DNA of 64,000 nt, taken from contig JAQUAI010000007.1 in NCBI GenBank assembly GCA_028687335.1, positions 62,001 to 126,000 on the forward strand. Reading direction: 5' to 3'. Shown here one piece after another: positions 21,632-34,603 of the stretch. The DNA is from Gallionella sp. (lineage in GTDB: Bacteria; Pseudomonadota; Gammaproteobacteria; Burkholderiales; Gallionellaceae). Under the pieces are notes generated by a model, which did not search any database, was not told where the DNA came from, and saw only the letters and a list, made by a program, of their open reading frames with translations. The translations under genes were made by a program, and so were the position numbers. The first letter of the stretch is position 1. The number at the start of each line of letters is the position of its first letter.

Positions 21632-22108
21632 TTGAGCGAAGAGCTGGGGCAAAAACCACTTTCGAGTTTGACACTCCCGGAAAACGCCGCTATCATCGCC
21701 GCGCTTACTGGTTTAGAGGCCAAAGAAAAACAACAAGCATGGCGATTAACGGGGTTACAAACCGTCATCGTTTTGGTCGTCGGGGTTATCGTTTACCTAG
21801 TCAGAAGCACGCCGCATGAAGCGATAGCGGTCGTAAGTGGTGGAGGGGTGGCAATTCTCAACGGTGCGTTGCTGGCTTGGCGAATGAGTCGGGCAGCAAA
21901 GTATCCCGCCTATGACGCAGGTCAACAATTACGGCTTTTGTATTTTTATGCTGCCGAGCGAATCTCGGCGGTGTTCGTGCTGCTAGGTATTTGCATGTTC
22001 GTGCTGAAATTAGTGCCGCTTGCATTGCTGAGCGGGTTTGTATTGGGGCAGGCGGTGTTGTTATTGAGCCGTTTGTTTTTGAAGATTAAGACTGAAGATA
22101 GCGACTAA
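21632..22108 (+). CDS. atpI: ATP synthase assembly protein AtpI
   Basis: 158 residues from a TTG start directly after the parB stop. Four hydrophobic segments are visible (about residues 43-59, 66-83, 105-125 and 130-150). The position, first in front of atpB, and the four-helix pattern match AtpI, which helps assemble the c-ring. Primary sequence is poorly conserved in this family, so the call rests partly on position. The weak TTG start suggests low expression relative to the structural subunits. Confidence 0.85.
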   Translation: MSEELGQKPLSSLTLPENAAIIAALTGLEAKEKQQAWRLTGLQTVIVLVVGVIVYLVRSTPHEAIAVVSGGGVAILNGALLAWRMSRAAKYPAYDAGQQLRLLYFYAAERISAVFVLLGICMFVLKLVPLALLSGFVLGQAVLLLSRLFLKIKTEDSD

Positions 22109-22975
<867 letters not shown>

Positions 22976-23028
22976 AATTTCGCTTCAACTGTTTCATTAA
23001 CTTAACTTTAACAACCTAGGAGAAATAG

Positions 23029-23268
<240 letters not shown>

Positions 23269-23311
23269 GTCCTGCGACAAGCGTAACGCTTAACTAAGAA
23301 AGGAAGCTTGC

Positions 23312-23782
23312 ATGAATATCAATGCAACTCTTCTCGCGCAGACCATCATGTTTGCGCTGTTCGTGTGGTTCTGCATGAAGTTCGTCTGGACGCCAATTAT
23401 TGCGGCGTTGGAAGAACGTAAAAAGCAAATCGCGGACGGCTTGGCTGATGCCGAGCGTGCCAAGCACGATTTGGATTTGGCCTCCAAACGCTCTGCGGAA
23501 ATTCTGCGCGAAGCCAAGGAAAAAGCCGGTGAAATCGTTGCTAATGGCGACAAACGCGCCAGTGAGATTGTCGAAGAAGCCAAGGTGCAAGCCAAGGTGG
23601 AAGGTGATCGCATTATCGCGGGTGCCAAGGCTGAGATTGATCAAGAAGTATTCCGCGCCAAAGAGCAATTGCGTACGCAGGTATCTGCAATCGCACTGGC
23701 TGGCGCAGGCAAGATTCTTGGTCGTGAAATCGATGCCAAAGCGCATAACGATTTGCTCGATAAACTCGTTGCGGAAATCTAA
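23312..23782 (+). CDS. atpF: F1Fo ATP synthase subunit b
   Basis: 156 residues: one N-terminal membrane helix ([20 protein letters not shown]) followed by a long charged coiled coil ([20 protein letters not shown] to the C-terminus). Two copies form the peripheral stalk holding the F1 head against the a subunit. The preceding ribosome-binding site AAGAAAGGAAG is strong. It ends 5 bases before atpH. Confidence 0.97.
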   Translation: MNINATLLAQTIMFALFVWFCMKFVWTPIIAALEERKKQIADGLADAERAKHDLDLASKRSAEILREAKEKAGEIVANGDKRASEIVEEAKVQAKVEGDRIIAGAKAEIDQEVFRAKEQLRTQVSAIALAGAGKILGREIDAKAHNDLLDKLVAEI

Positions 23783-23787
23783 ACGCC

Positions 23788-24321
23788 ATGTCCCAAGCCA
23801 TTACCACTGCACGTCCTTATGCCCAAGCGGCATTTGATGAGGCACAGAAGCTGGCGGCACTGAAGTCTTGGTCGGAGATGATTCTGTCTCTAGCCGAGGC
23901 AATCGAGCACCCAGAAGTTCGTGCGCTCGCCTCCAGTCCAAAAGTTAGCAAAAAACAACTAGACAGCCTGATGGAAGGCTTTCTGGATGCGACGGCGACT
24001 GCCCAGCAACGCAACTTTGTTCGCGTTCTGGTGGATAACCAACGTTTGCTGCTGTTGCCGGAAATCGCCGCGCACTTCGAAGTGATGAAGGCGGAAGCAG
24101 AGAAGACTGTTAACGTGGTAGTGGACTCGGCGTTCGAGTTGTCTGCCGCACAACAGGACAAAATCGCTGCATCGCTGAAAGCACGGATGGGCCGCGAGAT
24201 CAAACTGGTCTGTAAGATCAACAAAGAATTGCTGGGTGGCATCGTGATCCGCGCCGGAGACAAGGTGATCGACGGTTCTGCGCGCACCCGTCTTGGCGAA
24301 ATGGCAACTGCCCTCGCCTGA
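23788..24321 (+). CDS. atpH: F1Fo ATP synthase subunit delta
   Basis: 177 residues. The N-terminal helical domain (TTARPYAQAAFDEAQKLAAL) binds the top of the alpha subunits. The C-terminal part ends in the conserved strand GGIVIRAGDKVIDGSARTRLGEM. Delta connects the F1 head to the b-subunit stalk. Spacing to atpA is 30 bases. Confidence 0.97.
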   Translation: MSQAITTARPYAQAAFDEAQKLAALKSWSEMILSLAEAIEHPEVRALASSPKVSKKQLDSLMEGFLDATATAQQRNFVRVLVDNQRLLLLPEIAAHFEVMKAEAEKTVNVVVDSAFELSAAQQDKIAASLKARMGREIKLVCKINKELLGGIVIRAGDKVIDGSARTRLGEMATALA

Positions 24322-24351
24322 TAAAAGATTTATCAAGATAAGGAAATCCAG

Positions 24352-25893
24352 ATGAAGCTCAATCCTTCTGAAATTAGCAATTTGATTCGCAGTCGCATCG
24401 ATAACTTCGAAGCGCTGACCCAAGCACGCACCGAAGGTACAGTGGTCAGCGTGACCGACGGTATCGTTCGTGTGCATGGTCTGTCTGACGTAATGCAGGG
24501 CGAGATGTTGGAATTCCCCGGCAACACATTCGGTTTGGCGCTGAACCTGGAGCGTGACTCCGTTGGCGCGGTTATCTTGGGTGAGTACGAACACATCACC
24601 GAAGGCGACACCGTTAAATGTACCGGTCGTATTTTGGAAGTGCCAGTAGGCCCAGAATTGCGCGGTCGTGTAGTTAACGCGTTGGGTCAACCCATCGACG
24701 GCAAAGGCCCGATCAATGCCAAGATGACCGACAAGATCGAAAAAGTCGCTCCTGGCGTTATCGCACGTAAATCTGTCGACCAGCCAGTGCAAACCGGTTT
24801 GAAGTCCATCGACTCCATGGTTCCAGTCGGTCGCGGTCAACGCGAACTGATCATTGGTGACCGTCAGACAGGTAAGACTGCTGTTGCTGTTGATGCCATC
24901 ATCAACCAAAAGGGTCAGAACATGACCTGTATCTACGTGGCAATCGGTCAAAAAGCATCGACCATCGCTAACGTGGTGCGCAAGCTCGAAGAGCACGGCG
25001 CAATGGGTTACACCATCGTGGTTGCTGCAACCGCTTCCGACTCTGCAGCGATGCAATTCTTGGCACCGTATGCTGGTTGCACCATGGGTGAATACTTCCG
25101 TGATCGCGGCGAAGATGCATTGATCGTTTACGATGACTTGACCAAGCAAGCTTGGGCGTATCGTCAAATCTCCTTGCTGCTGCGTCGTCCACCCGGTCGT
25201 GAAGCCTATCCTGGCGACGTGTTCTACCTGCACTCCCGTTTGCTTGAGCGTGCCGCGCGTGTAAATGCCGACTACGTAGAAGCCTTCACCAAAGGTGAAG
25301 TTAAGGGCAAGACAGGTTCTTTGACCGCATTGCCGATCATCGAAACCGCAGCTGGCGACGTGTCCGCATTCGTTCCAACTAACGTAATTTCGATTACCGA
25401 CGGCCAGATCTTCTTGGAAACCGACCTGTTCAACGCTGGTATCCGTCCTGCGATCAACGCCGGTATCTCGGTGTCTCGCGTGGGTGGCGCAGCTCAGACC
25501 AAAGTCATCAAAAAGCTGGGTGGCGGTGTGCGTCTGGCACTGGCTCAATATCGTGAATTGGCTGCGTTCGCGCAATTTGCATCCGATCTGGACGAAGCAA
25601 CCCGCAAACAGTTGGAGCGTGGTCGTTTGGTAACCGAGCTGATGAAACAGTTGCAATACTCGCCACTGTCCGTATCTAAGATGGCTGCGACTTTGTTCTC
25701 TGTGAACAAAGGCTACTTCGATGATGTACCTGTGCCTAAGGTACTTGCATTTGAAGCTGCATTGCACGCACACCTCGGTTCTAAAAACAAAGAGCTGATG
25801 GATGCAATCGAAACCAGCAAAGACCTGTCGGCTGACAACGAAAAATTGTTGGCTACAGCGATCGAGGCTTTCAAGGCAACAGCAGTCTACTAA
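24352..25893 (+). CDS. atpA: F1Fo ATP synthase subunit alpha
   Basis: 513 residues, the same length as E. coli. The P-loop GDRQTGKT is at residues 169-176, and the ATP synthase alpha/beta signature region [14 protein letters not shown] is present. Alpha subunits bind nucleotide non-catalytically and alternate with beta in the F1 hexamer. Codon use is strongly biased toward highly expressed-type codons, giving long open frames on the opposite strand that are not genes. Confidence 0.98.
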   Translation: MKLNPSEISNLIRSRIDNFEALTQARTEGTVVSVTDGIVRVHGLSDVMQGEMLEFPGNTFGLALNLERDSVGAVILGEYEHITEGDTVKCTGRILEVPVGPELRGRVVNALGQPIDGKGPINAKMTDKIEKVAPGVIARKSVDQPVQTGLKSIDSMVPVGRGQRELIIGDRQTGKTAVAVDAIINQKGQNMTCIYVAIGQKASTIANVVRKLEEHGAMGYTIVVAATASDSAAMQFLAPYAGCTMGEYFRDRGEDALIVYDDLTKQAWAYRQISLLLRRPPGREAYPGDVFYLHSRLLERAARVNADYVEAFTKGEVKGKTGSLTALPIIETAAGDVSAFVPTNVISITDGQIFLETDLFNAGIRPAINAGISVSRVGGAAQTKVIKKLGGGVRLALAQYRELAAFAQFASDLDEATRKQLERGRLVTELMKQLQYSPLSVSKMAATLFSVNKGYFDDVPVPKVLAFEAALHAHLGSKNKELMDAIETSKDLSADNEKLLATAIEAFKATAVY

Positions 25894-25906
25894 GACGGGG
25901 TGAGAG

Positions 25907-26770
25907 ATGGCTGGCAGTAAAGAGATCCGCACCAAGATCAAGAGCGTAGAAAATACGCGCAAGATCACGCGTGCGATGGAAATGGTAGCCGCAGCGAAAA
26001 TGCGTAAAGCGCAGGAACGCATGCGCGCTGCGCGTCCTTATGCCGAAAAGATTCGCAATGTTGCTGCCCACTTGTCCCGCGCCAACCCGGAATACAAACA
26101 TCCTTTCCTGGTTAAACGCGAAGGTGTCAAGAATGTCGGCATCATCGTGGTTACATCGGACAAAGGCTTGTGCGGCGGTTTGAACACCAACGTGCTGCGT
26201 CTTGCTGTGAACACGATGAAATCGTGGGAAGGCGAGGGCAAAGGTATCGTGGTTTGTCCAATTGGCAACAAGGGATTCGGCTTCATGAATCGCATCGGCG
26301 CCAAAGTCAAATCACACCTGACCGGCTTGGGCGACAAACCGCACATCGAAAAGCTGATTGGCGCGGTCAAGGCCATGTTGGATGCTTACGTTGCCGGTGA
26401 AATCGACGCGATCTACCTGAGCTACAACCACTTCGTGAACACCATGAAGCAGGAGCCGCGTGTGGAACAACTGCTGCCGCTGTCTGGCGAGCAATTGGGC
26501 ACAGCCGAAGGAAACTGGGATTACATCTACGAGCCTGATGCGAAAAAAGTCATCGACGAGTTGCTGGTTCGCTACATGGAGTCGCTGGTATATCAAGCGG
26601 TGGTAGAGAATATGGCCTCTGAGCAGAGCGCACGTATGGTGGCGATGAAGGCCGCTTCTGATAATGCGAAGAGCGTTATCGGCGAACTCAAGCTGGTTTA
26701 CAACAAGGCGCGTCAAGCTGCGATCACGAAAGAAATTTCTGAGATCGTGGGTGGTGCGGCAGCAGTTTAA
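25907..26770 (+). CDS. atpG: F1Fo ATP synthase subunit gamma
   Basis: 287 residues. The N-terminal helix ([37 protein letters not shown]) and the C-terminal helix ([37 protein letters not shown]) form the rotating coiled coil inside the F1 head. The central Rossmann-like part has [12 protein letters not shown]. It starts 13 bases after atpA. Confidence 0.98.
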   Translation: MAGSKEIRTKIKSVENTRKITRAMEMVAAAKMRKAQERMRAARPYAEKIRNVAAHLSRANPEYKHPFLVKREGVKNVGIIVVTSDKGLCGGLNTNVLRLAVNTMKSWEGEGKGIVVCPIGNKGFGFMNRIGAKVKSHLTGLGDKPHIEKLIGAVKAMLDAYVAGEIDAIYLSYNHFVNTMKQEPRVEQLLPLSGEQLGTAEGNWDYIYEPDAKKVIDELLVRYMESLVYQAVVENMASEQSARMVAMKAASDNAKSVIGELKLVYNKARQAAITKEISEIVGGAAAV

Positions 26771-26782
26771 GAATTAATTTAG

Positions 26783-28198
<1,416 letters not shown>

Positions 28199-28216
28199 TC
28201 AAATAGGGGTATAGCT

Positions 28217-28642
28217 ATGGCAATGACCGTACATGTAGACGTGGTGAGCGCGGAAGAGCAGATCTTCTCCGGCTTGGCCGAAGTCGTTGTCGTTCCGGGC
28301 GAAATGGGCGAATTGGGTATCTACCCGCGCCACACCGCCCTGATGACACGAATCAAGCCGGGTGCAGTACGCATCAAGCGTCCTGACCAAGAGCAAGAAG
28401 AACTGATCTACGTCTCCGGCGGCATGCTTGAAGTGCAACCTAACATGGTCACCGTACTGGCCGACACCGCAATTCGCGGAGCCGACCTAGACGAAGCCCG
28501 CGCACTAGAAGCCAAGCAAGCGGCGGAAGAAGCGATGAAAAATCGCAGCTCTGACATCGACTATGCCGCTGCGCAAGCTGAGCTGGCCGAAGCAATCGCC
28601 CAGCTCCGCGCGATCCAACAGATCCGCAAGCAAACGCACTAA
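28217..28642 (+). CDS. atpC: F1Fo ATP synthase subunit epsilon
   Basis: 141 residues: the N-terminal beta sandwich ([40 protein letters not shown]) and a C-terminal two-helix domain ([37 protein letters not shown]) that can inhibit the enzyme. It is the last gene of the operon and is followed at once by a strong terminator. The start could also be the ATG two codons further on. Confidence 0.97.
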   Translation: MAMTVHVDVVSAEEQIFSGLAEVVVVPGEMGELGIYPRHTALMTRIKPGAVRIKRPDQEQEELIYVSGGMLEVQPNMVTVLADTAIRGADLDEARALEAKQAAEEAMKNRSSDIDYAAAQAELAEAIAQLRAIQQIRKQTH

Positions 28643-28660
28643 CAGCAGTAAAATGCACCA

Positions 28661-28692
28661 AACAAAAAAGCAGCTTCGGCTGCTTTTTTGTT
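28661..28692 (+). terminator. Terminator of the atp operon
   Basis: AACAAAAAAGCAGC and GCTGCTTTTTTGTT form a perfect 14-bp stem closed by the stable TTCG tetraloop, with the T-run in the 3' arm. It lies 19 bases after atpC and should end transcription efficiently. Confidence 0.95.
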
Positions 28693-28771
28693 GTTTGCGG
28701 AAAAGCAATTGATCTAAATCCATTAAGACACAACCCAACGCGCTCTTACATGCAGGTATCCTACCATCAGC

Positions 28772-28777
28772 TATAAT
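28772..28777 (+). promoter_or_regulatory. Probable -10 element of glmU
   Basis: TATAAT is a perfect -10 hexamer 24 bases before the glmU start. The only -35-like hexamer, TTACAT, is at a poor 20-base spacing, so the promoter is only partly defined. Confidence 0.55.
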
Positions 28778-28800
28778 TGTGCATCTTTAGAAAGCCGAAT

Positions 28801-30165
28801 ATGACCCCGTTGAATATCGTCATTCTTGCTGCCGGTAAAGGCACGCGCATGTATTCCGATAAACCCAAAGTTTTGCATTCGCTGGCGGGTAAGCCGCTGG
28901 TGCAGCATGTGCTGGATCGCGCGCGCGCGCTGCAGCCGCATCAGATTTGCGTAATCTACGGGCACGGCGGTGATGCGGTGCCGAGTGCGATGCAGCAATA
29001 CGGTGCGATTTTTGCGTTGCAAGAGCCGCAGCTTGGTACTGGCCATGCGGTGCAGCAGGCGCTGCCTCATTTATCCGACGAGAGTCGCACATTGGTGCTT
29101 TACGGCGATGTTCCATTAACTCAGCCGGATACGCTGCAACATATGCAGCAAGCGGGTGATGGCTTGGTGCTGCTAACGGTCAATCTCGACAATCCCAGCG
29201 GATACGGTCGCATTGTGCGTAACGGGCAGGGCAGGGTGGAGTGCATCGTCGAACAAAAAGACGCGAATGCCGAGCAGCTCAAGATCAAGGAAGTGAATAC
29301 CGGAATTGTGCTCGCACCTACAGCCAAGTTACGCGAGTGGCTGGGCAAGTTGCAGAACAATAATGCACAGGGTGAGTACTACCTTACCGACATTGTGGCG
29401 ATGGCGGTGCAGCAGGGTGTTTCGGTTCATACCGTACAACCTGCGCAGGTATGGGAAGTGGAAGGCATCAACAGCAAGAGCCAGTTGGCAACGCTGGAGC
29501 GCACTTGGCAGCAAGTGCAGGCAATCCAATTATTGAATCAGGGTGTCACGCTGGCCGATCCGGCGCGGATTGATATTCGTGGCAAATTGGTTTGCGGACG
29601 CGATGTCGAAATTGATGTGGGCTGTATTTTCGAGGGAGAGGTAACGCTGGGCGAGCGCGTGCGAGTGGGGGCTTACAGCATTTTGCGCAATGCCAGCATC
29701 GCCTCGGGAACCGAGATCGCACCTTACACTCACATTGATAGCAGCGAAGTGGGGGCTAACTGCCATATTGGGCCGTATGCGCGTTTGCGTCCTGGCACCC
29801 GCCTAGCGGAAGATGTCCACGTCGGTAATTTTGTCGAGATCAAAAACAGTGATATTGCCGCCAAGAGCAAGGCTAACCATCTGAGCTATATCGGTGACAG
29901 CACCGTTGGCAGTCGCGTCAACATTGGCGCGGGTACTATCACTTGTAATTACGACGGCGCGAATAAATTCCGCACCATCATCGGCGACGATGCTTTCATC
30001 GGTTCCGATACCCAGTTGGTTGCGCCCGTTACGATTGGCAAAGGTGCGACCATTGGTGCGGGCTCAACGATTACCAAAGACACGCCCGACGGCGAATTGA
30101 CGCTGTCACGTAGCAAGCAAATGACCATCAGCGGATGGAAGCGTCCGGTCAAGGAGAAGAAGTAA
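28801..30165 (+). CDS. glmU: Bifunctional N-acetylglucosamine-1-P uridyltransferase / glucosamine-1-P acetyltransferase
   Basis: 454 residues from the ATG at 28801. The uridyltransferase half begins [17 protein letters not shown], with Lys23 in the SDKPKVLH motif. The C-terminal half is a left-handed beta helix with hexapeptide repeats (GVNIG-type turns, ending [14 protein letters not shown]). It makes UDP-GlcNAc for peptidoglycan and lipopolysaccharide. Its TAA overlaps the ATG of glmS by one base (TAATG), so two consecutive steps of the pathway are coupled. Confidence 0.97.
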   Translation: MTPLNIVILAAGKGTRMYSDKPKVLHSLAGKPLVQHVLDRARALQPHQICVIYGHGGDAVPSAMQQYGAIFALQEPQLGTGHAVQQALPHLSDESRTLVLYGDVPLTQPDTLQHMQQAGDGLVLLTVNLDNPSGYGRIVRNGQGRVECIVEQKDANAEQLKIKEVNTGIVLAPTAKLREWLGKLQNNNAQGEYYLTDIVAMAVQQGVSVHTVQPAQVWEVEGINSKSQLATLERTWQQVQAIQLLNQGVTLADPARIDIRGKLVCGRDVEIDVGCIFEGEVTLGERVRVGAYSILRNASIASGTEIAPYTHIDSSEVGANCHIGPYARLRPGTRLAEDVHVGNFVEIKNSDIAAKSKANHLSYIGDSTVGSRVNIGAGTITCNYDGANKFRTIIGDDAFIGSDTQLVAPVTIGKGATIGAGSTITKDTPDGELTLSRSKQMTISGWKRPVKEKK

Positions 30166-31991
30166 TGTGTGGAATCGTCGGTGCGGTTGGCAAACGTAAT
30201 ATCGTTTCGATATTGGTCAACGGTCTGTTGCGTTTGGAATATCGCGGTTACGACTCGGCGGGTTTGGTTGTCGTACACGATGGCAAGCTAAACCGTGTGC
30301 GCAGTGCGGGGCGGGTGGCCGAGCTGGGTGAGAAGAGTGCCAATACCTATGGTGAGACCGGCATCGCACACACACGTTGGGCCACGCATGGCATTCCGAG
30401 TGAGCGCAACGCGCATCCGCATATGAGCCGCGATCTGATCTCGGTAGTGCATAACGGCATTATCGAAAACTACGAAGCGTTACGCACCGAGTTGAGCGCG
30501 CAAGGCTATGTGTTCACTTCGGATACTGATACGGAAGTAATCGCTCACCTAATCCATTCGCATTACCAGTCCGGCGGCACGCTACTGGCCGCCACACAAG
30601 CGGCGTTGACACGGTTGGTGGGTGCTTACGCTATTGGCGTGGTCGCGGCGAATAATCCGCATCAGCTTATCGCCGCCCGTAAAGGTAGCCCGCTACTGTT
30701 GGGCGTGGGTGAAGGTGAGCATTTCGTCGCCTCAGATATGTCAGCGCTGCTGCAAGTCACCAAAAATGTGGTTTATCTGGAAGAGGGCGACGTGGTCGAA
30801 GTCAACCTTGCCGACTATCGCATCTTTGATGCAAAAGGGGCTGAGGTCACGCGTCCGGTACACGTCAGTGAGTTGGATAACGACAGCGTGGAGCTGGGCG
30901 AGTATCAGCACTACATGCAGAAAGAAATTCACGAGCAGCCGCAGGCACTCGCTAACACGCTGGAAGCCGTGTGCAATAGCCAGTCGCTTGTGCCCGGTAT
31001 TTTCGGAGCCGATGCCAACGCGATATTCCCGCAAGTGGAAAGCATCCTTATCCTCGCTTGTGGCACCAGCCATCATGCGGGCATGGTGGCGCGCTACTGG
31101 CTGGAAGAAATCGCCGGTATTCCGTGTACGGTTGAGATTGCCAGCGAATACCGCTATCGCACCAGCGTGCCCAACCCGAAAACACTGGTGGTCACCATCT
31201 CGCAATCGGGCGAAACGGCGGACACGTTGGCCGCGCTTAACCACGCCAAAGATACCGGACACACTTTTACGTTGGCCATTTGCAACGTGCCGGAAAGCGC
31301 CATCATCCGCCAATCCAAGCTTCGTCTACTTACGCGCGCCGGCCCCGAAATCGGCGTGGCTTCGACCAAGGCATTCACCACCCAGTTGGCAGCGCTCTTC
31401 CTGCTTACATTGGTATTGGCGAAATTGCGTGGCCGCGTGAGCGCCGAGCGCGAACAACAATTTCTGCACGAGTTGCGCCATCTGCCCATTGCGGTGCAAA
31501 AAGTGCTGGCGCTGGAGCCGCAAATCGCTGAGCTGTCTAAACACTTTGCCGACAAACACCATGCCTTGTTTCTCGGGCGCGGCTTGCATTACCCCATCGC
31601 CTTGGAAGGCGCGCTCAAACTTAAGGAAATCTCCTACATTCACGCCGAAGCTTATCCCGCTGGTGAGTTAAAACATGGCCCGCTGGCTTTGGTGGATGAA
31701 GATATGCCCGTGGTTTCGGTCGCGCCTAACGATGCCTTGCTGGAAAAACTCAAATCTAACCTGCAAGAAGTTAAAGCACGCGGCGGCGAGCTGTTTGTGT
31801 TCGCCGATGCCGACACCCACATTCGTTCTGAAGAAGGCATCCACATCCTGCAAATGCCTGAACACGCGGGTTTTCTGAGCCCTATTCTGCACACTGTCCC
31901 TTTACAACTGCTGGCATATTACGTCGCATTACAAAAGGGAACGGATGTGGATAAACCGAGAAATCTCGCCAAGTCAGTTACAGTGGAATAA
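30165..31991 (+). CDS. glmS: Glutamine:fructose-6-phosphate aminotransferase
   Basis: 608 residues. After Met removal the N-terminal nucleophile is Cys in [12 protein letters not shown]. The glutaminase domain ([19 protein letters not shown]) is followed by two SIS sugar-isomerase domains ([47 protein letters not shown]). The C-terminus ends [12 protein letters not shown], the canonical active-site tail. It makes glucosamine-6-phosphate, upstream of GlmU. No leader riboswitch is possible here because the gene abuts glmU. Confidence 0.98.
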   Translation: MCGIVGAVGKRNIVSILVNGLLRLEYRGYDSAGLVVVHDGKLNRVRSAGRVAELGEKSANTYGETGIAHTRWATHGIPSERNAHPHMSRDLISVVHNGIIENYEALRTELSAQGYVFTSDTDTEVIAHLIHSHYQSGGTLLAATQAALTRLVGAYAIGVVAANNPHQLIAARKGSPLLLGVGEGEHFVASDMSALLQVTKNVVYLEEGDVVEVNLADYRIFDAKGAEVTRPVHVSELDNDSVELGEYQHYMQKEIHEQPQALANTLEAVCNSQSLVPGIFGADANAIFPQVESILILACGTSHHAGMVARYWLEEIAGIPCTVEIASEYRYRTSVPNPKTLVVTISQSGETADTLAALNHAKDTGHTFTLAICNVPESAIIRQSKLRLLTRAGPEIGVASTKAFTTQLAALFLLTLVLAKLRGRVSAEREQQFLHELRHLPIAVQKVLALEPQIAELSKHFADKHHALFLGRGLHYPIALEGALKLKEISYIHAEAYPAGELKHGPLALVDEDMPVVSVAPNDALLEKLKSNLQEVKARGGELFVFADADTHIRSEEGIHILQMPEHAGFLSPILHTVPLQLLAYYVALQKGTDVDKPRNLAKSVTVE

Positions 31992-32092
31992 CTGGCAACA
32001 GCAAAGTTTTTTGGTTTGCAGCAAAGGCTCACTTGCATGGCAAGCTAAACCCCGCAATCAATCTGTCCCCGCAACCTTGGAGAGCCAAGAAC

Positions 32093-32863
32093 ATGGCGGT
32101 CGTCGCCGTATTCAATCAAAAAGGCGGTGTGGGTAAAACAACCACCTGTCTTAATGTCACTGCCGCGCTTAATTTAGCGCAACGCAACCCTATTGCCTTG
32201 GATATGGATCCACAGGGCCACCTTACGCTGGCCAGTGGTGCCGCCAAAGTAGTTGGTGACGCGGGCATGGCCTCGTTCTTCAAACACCAAACCCCGCTTA
32301 TCAAGTTGCTCGGAGACACGCAAGGCGGCTGGCAACTGGTACCAGCCTCGCTCGAATTAGCCAAGATCGATGCCATGTTTGGCAGCGACCCCAAGGCTGC
32401 CACATTGCTCAAACAGGGCTTGCGCGAAGACCTCGCGCTCACCGGTGCTCCCATTTTGATCGACTGCTGCCCGATGCTGGGCGTGCTGACATTGAACGCG
32501 CTGTTAGCGACAGATCGGGTGTTAATTCCCGTGTCGGCAGACTTTCTCTCCTTGCAGGGGGTACACCGATTGGATAGCGCACTCAACGCGCTGGAAACTC
32601 GACTAAAGCGAAAGTTTGAGAGGCGCATCGTTGTCACACGCTTTGATTCGCGCCGCAAACTCTCTTACGAAATCTACGACAGCTTGCGTGCTAGATACGG
32701 CAGCTTGCTATGCAACACCCGTATCGGAGAAACCGTTGGTCTTGCCTCCAGTCCCATGCATGGCAAAGACGTATTCCAATTCGCGCCGCACAGCCCCGGT
32801 GCCGCCGACTATCGCGCACTTACACAAGAACTGTGGGACAGCGGGTTTTTCAATAACGACTGA
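32093..32863 (+). CDS. Orphan ParA-family ATPase
   Basis: 256 residues from the ATG at 32093, which places the motif at the N-terminus: AVFNQKGGVGKTTTCLNV (deviant Walker A), then LDMDPQGHLTLASG and ILIDCCPMLGVLTLN. The family positions cellular cargo such as DNA, chemoreceptor arrays or carboxysomes. No ParB-like partner lies next to it, and it differs from the origin-linked ParA. It starts about 100 bases after glmS and may be co-transcribed. The cargo cannot be told from sequence. Confidence 0.85.
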   Translation: MAVVAVFNQKGGVGKTTTCLNVTAALNLAQRNPIALDMDPQGHLTLASGAAKVVGDAGMASFFKHQTPLIKLLGDTQGGWQLVPASLELAKIDAMFGSDPKAATLLKQGLREDLALTGAPILIDCCPMLGVLTLNALLATDRVLIPVSADFLSLQGVHRLDSALNALETRLKRKFERRIVVTRFDSRRKLSYEIYDSLRARYGSLLCNTRIGETVGLASSPMHGKDVFQFAPHSPGAADYRALTQELWDSGFFNND

Positions 32864-32870
32864 TCCGGCT

Positions 32871-32890
32871 CTCCCCCTGATAAGGGGGAG
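32871..32890. repeat. CTCCCCCT/AGGGGGAG hairpin, interspersed-repeat type
   Basis: CTCCCCCT and AGGGGGAG pair around a GATA loop 7 bases after the orphan parA stop. There is no T-run, so it is a weak terminator at best. The sequence resembles a short palindromic repeat seen dispersed in many bacterial genomes. Confidence 0.6.
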
Positions 32891-33037
32891 TTGGATGGGG
32901 CGGTTGTATGTGTTTCTGAGTTCAAACATCATCTGGCCGGACCAATAAGGATTTCTTCACCAAATCCGTCATTGATGAAACAACTAGCCAATCCACTAAG
33001 CCAGCACACTGAAATACGACAGCTTTTTTGTGCTCGA

Positions 33038-33541
33038 TTATTTGGTTGCGGCGGTCAACTCGGCAAGGAAGTCCTGTTGAATTTTTTGCAGTTGTGGCGC
33101 TAGGCTAGATGAAACGGCCTGAACTTCTATCATGGTTTTCTGCACAACCGAGGGCATTTTGATAATAACCGCCTGACCTGCTGGCGTTTTGTAGAAAGAC
33201 AGCATGCCGAGAACTTCATCCTCGGTAAAAGTCTCTTGGTAAAGACGCAAATACATTGGCTCAAGCTTTTCCCAAGACAAGGTTTCATGAACGAGCTTGA
33301 CCACTTTATTGTGCATATTGGTTAACGCTTGTTGCTGGCCCGGTAGGAGCTTTTTCCCCTGTAGTGCTTGTCGCATAGCATGATTCAATTGTGCGTCCAT
33401 TTGCACTTGAATGCTTTCTATGAGCTTTTGTGTTTGAGTAATGGTTAGTAATTCTCTCACTGAGCTTTCATTTGCGGGTGCTGCCATGGCCGCAGTAGAG
33501 CAAAACAAAAGAACTATCAAAATATGCCTAAGAATATGCAC
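33038..33541 (-). CDS. Secreted DUF2059 protein
   Basis: 167 residues with a signal peptide (MHILRHILIVLLFCSTAAMA). The rest is helical, with the DUF2059 core ETFTEDEVLGMLSFYKTPAGQAVIIKMPSVVQ. Members are periplasmic proteins of unknown function. It lies 32 bases downstream of gnd on the same strand and may be read through from the zwf operon. A second protein with a similar helical pattern is encoded at 41.8-42.6 kb. Confidence 0.85.
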   Translation of the reverse strand: MHILRHILIVLLFCSTAAMAAPANESSVRELLTITQTQKLIESIQVQMDAQLNHAMRQALQGKKLLPGQQQALTNMHNKVVKLVHETLSWEKLEPMYLRLYQETFTEDEVLGMLSFYKTPAGQAVIIKMPSVVQKTMIEVQAVSSSLAPQLQKIQQDFLAELTAATK

Positions 33542-33573
33542 GGCGATCTCCTTTAATTCGGTTGGGTAATAAA

Positions 33574-34584
33574 TCAGTGTTTCTCTTGATGCCCGCCAAA
33601 TTCATAGCGCAAAGCAGATAGGAGTTTGTTGCCGTAGTCGGCTTCGCCGCGTGAATTAAAACGGTCGAACAGCGCGGCGGTGAGTACGGGTGCGGGCGTG
33701 CCAGACTCGATGGCGGCGATGCTGGTCCAGCGTCCTTCACCGGAGTCGGAAACGCGGCCGCTGAATTTGGTGAGATCGGCATCGCTTTGCAGAGCGTGCG
33801 CGGTGAGATCGAGCAGCCATGAGCCGACGACGCTGCCGCGCCGCCACAGTTCGGCCACTTCGGCGACGTTGATGTCGTAACGGAATGCTTCCGGTTCGCG
33901 TAGCGGGGTGGTTTCCGCATCAATGTGGCGAGCTGCGCCGCCGACATTGGCGTGACGCAGCAGATTAAAGCCTTCGGCATACGCTGCCATCATGCCGTAC
34001 TCGATACCGTTGTGAACCATTTTGACGAAGTGACCCGCACCCGCCGCGCCGCAATGCAGGTAGCCGTTTTCCGCGCTGGAGGATGGGCCATCGCGTCCTT
34101 CGGTGCGCGGTGCGGTTTCAACACCGGGTGCCAGCGCGGCGAAGATGGGTTGCAGGTGTGCCACGGTTTGTTGCTGTCCGCCGATCATCAAACAGTAACC
34201 GCGTTCTAGCCCCCAAGTGCCGCCGCTGACACCGACATCGGCGTAGTGAATGGCATGTGCGGAGAGTCGCTGCGCCCGCGCGATATCGTCTTTGTAATAG
34301 GAGTTGCCGCCGTCGATGATGATGTCGCCTGCGCTCAGCAAGGGAGTCAGTTCGGCGATGCTGGCATCGACTACCGCAGCGGGCAGCATCAGCCATACGA
34401 CACGCGGTGTGCTCAATTTACTTAGAAAATCTTGCACGTCGTCAGCGGGTGTCATGCCCTCTTTGGCAAGCATTTGCACGGCTTCGCTGCTGCGGTCATA
34501 CACCACGCATTGGTGCCCTGCTTTTTGCAGGCGACGCACCATGTTTGCACCCATACGACCCAATCCGATCATTCCGATTTGCAT
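33574..34584 (-). CDS. gnd: 6-phosphogluconate dehydrogenase, short form
   Basis: 336 residues from the ATG at 34584, chosen because the dinucleotide-binding motif then begins at once (MQIGMIGLGRMGANMVRR). The substrate-binding signature is GVSGGTWGLERGYCLMIGG, and KMVHNGIEYGMM carries the catalytic Lys. This is the roughly 300-residue class, shorter than the 470-residue E. coli enzyme and often NAD-preferring. It decarboxylates 6-phosphogluconate to ribulose-5-phosphate. It is the third gene of zwf-pgl-gnd, 19 bases after pgl. Confidence 0.94.
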   Translation of the reverse strand: MQIGMIGLGRMGANMVRRLQKAGHQCVVYDRSSEAVQMLAKEGMTPADDVQDFLSKLSTPRVVWLMLPAAVVDASIAELTPLLSAGDIIIDGGNSYYKDDIARAQRLSAHAIHYADVGVSGGTWGLERGYCLMIGGQQQTVAHLQPIFAALAPGVETAPRTEGRDGPSSSAENGYLHCGAAGAGHFVKMVHNGIEYGMMAAYAEGFNLLRHANVGGAARHIDAETTPLREPEAFRYDINVAEVAELWRRGSVVGSWLLDLTAHALQSDADLTKFSGRVSDSGEGRWTSIAAIESGTPAPVLTAALFDRFNSRGEADYGNKLLSALRYEFGGHQEKH

Positions 34585-34603
34585 TTTGCTCTCCTTCAGT
34601 AAA

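Noticed and set aside
23959-26022. A 687-codon open frame antisense to atpH and atpA.
   Set aside because: It mirrors highly biased codons of the ATP synthase genes, has a Cys/His/Gln-rich nonsense composition and no recognisable motif.
30165-30200. A glmS ribozyme/riboswitch upstream of glmS.
   Set aside because: glmS starts one base inside the glmU stop codon, and the class is not expected in proteobacteria.
30622-31440. A 272-codon frame on the plus strand inside glmS.
   Set aside because: It is a shifted frame of an intact, motif-complete glmS and is Arg/Ser/Trp-rich nonsense.
32871-32890. Rho-independent terminator after the orphan parA gene.
   Set aside because: The stem is strong but not followed by a T-run.
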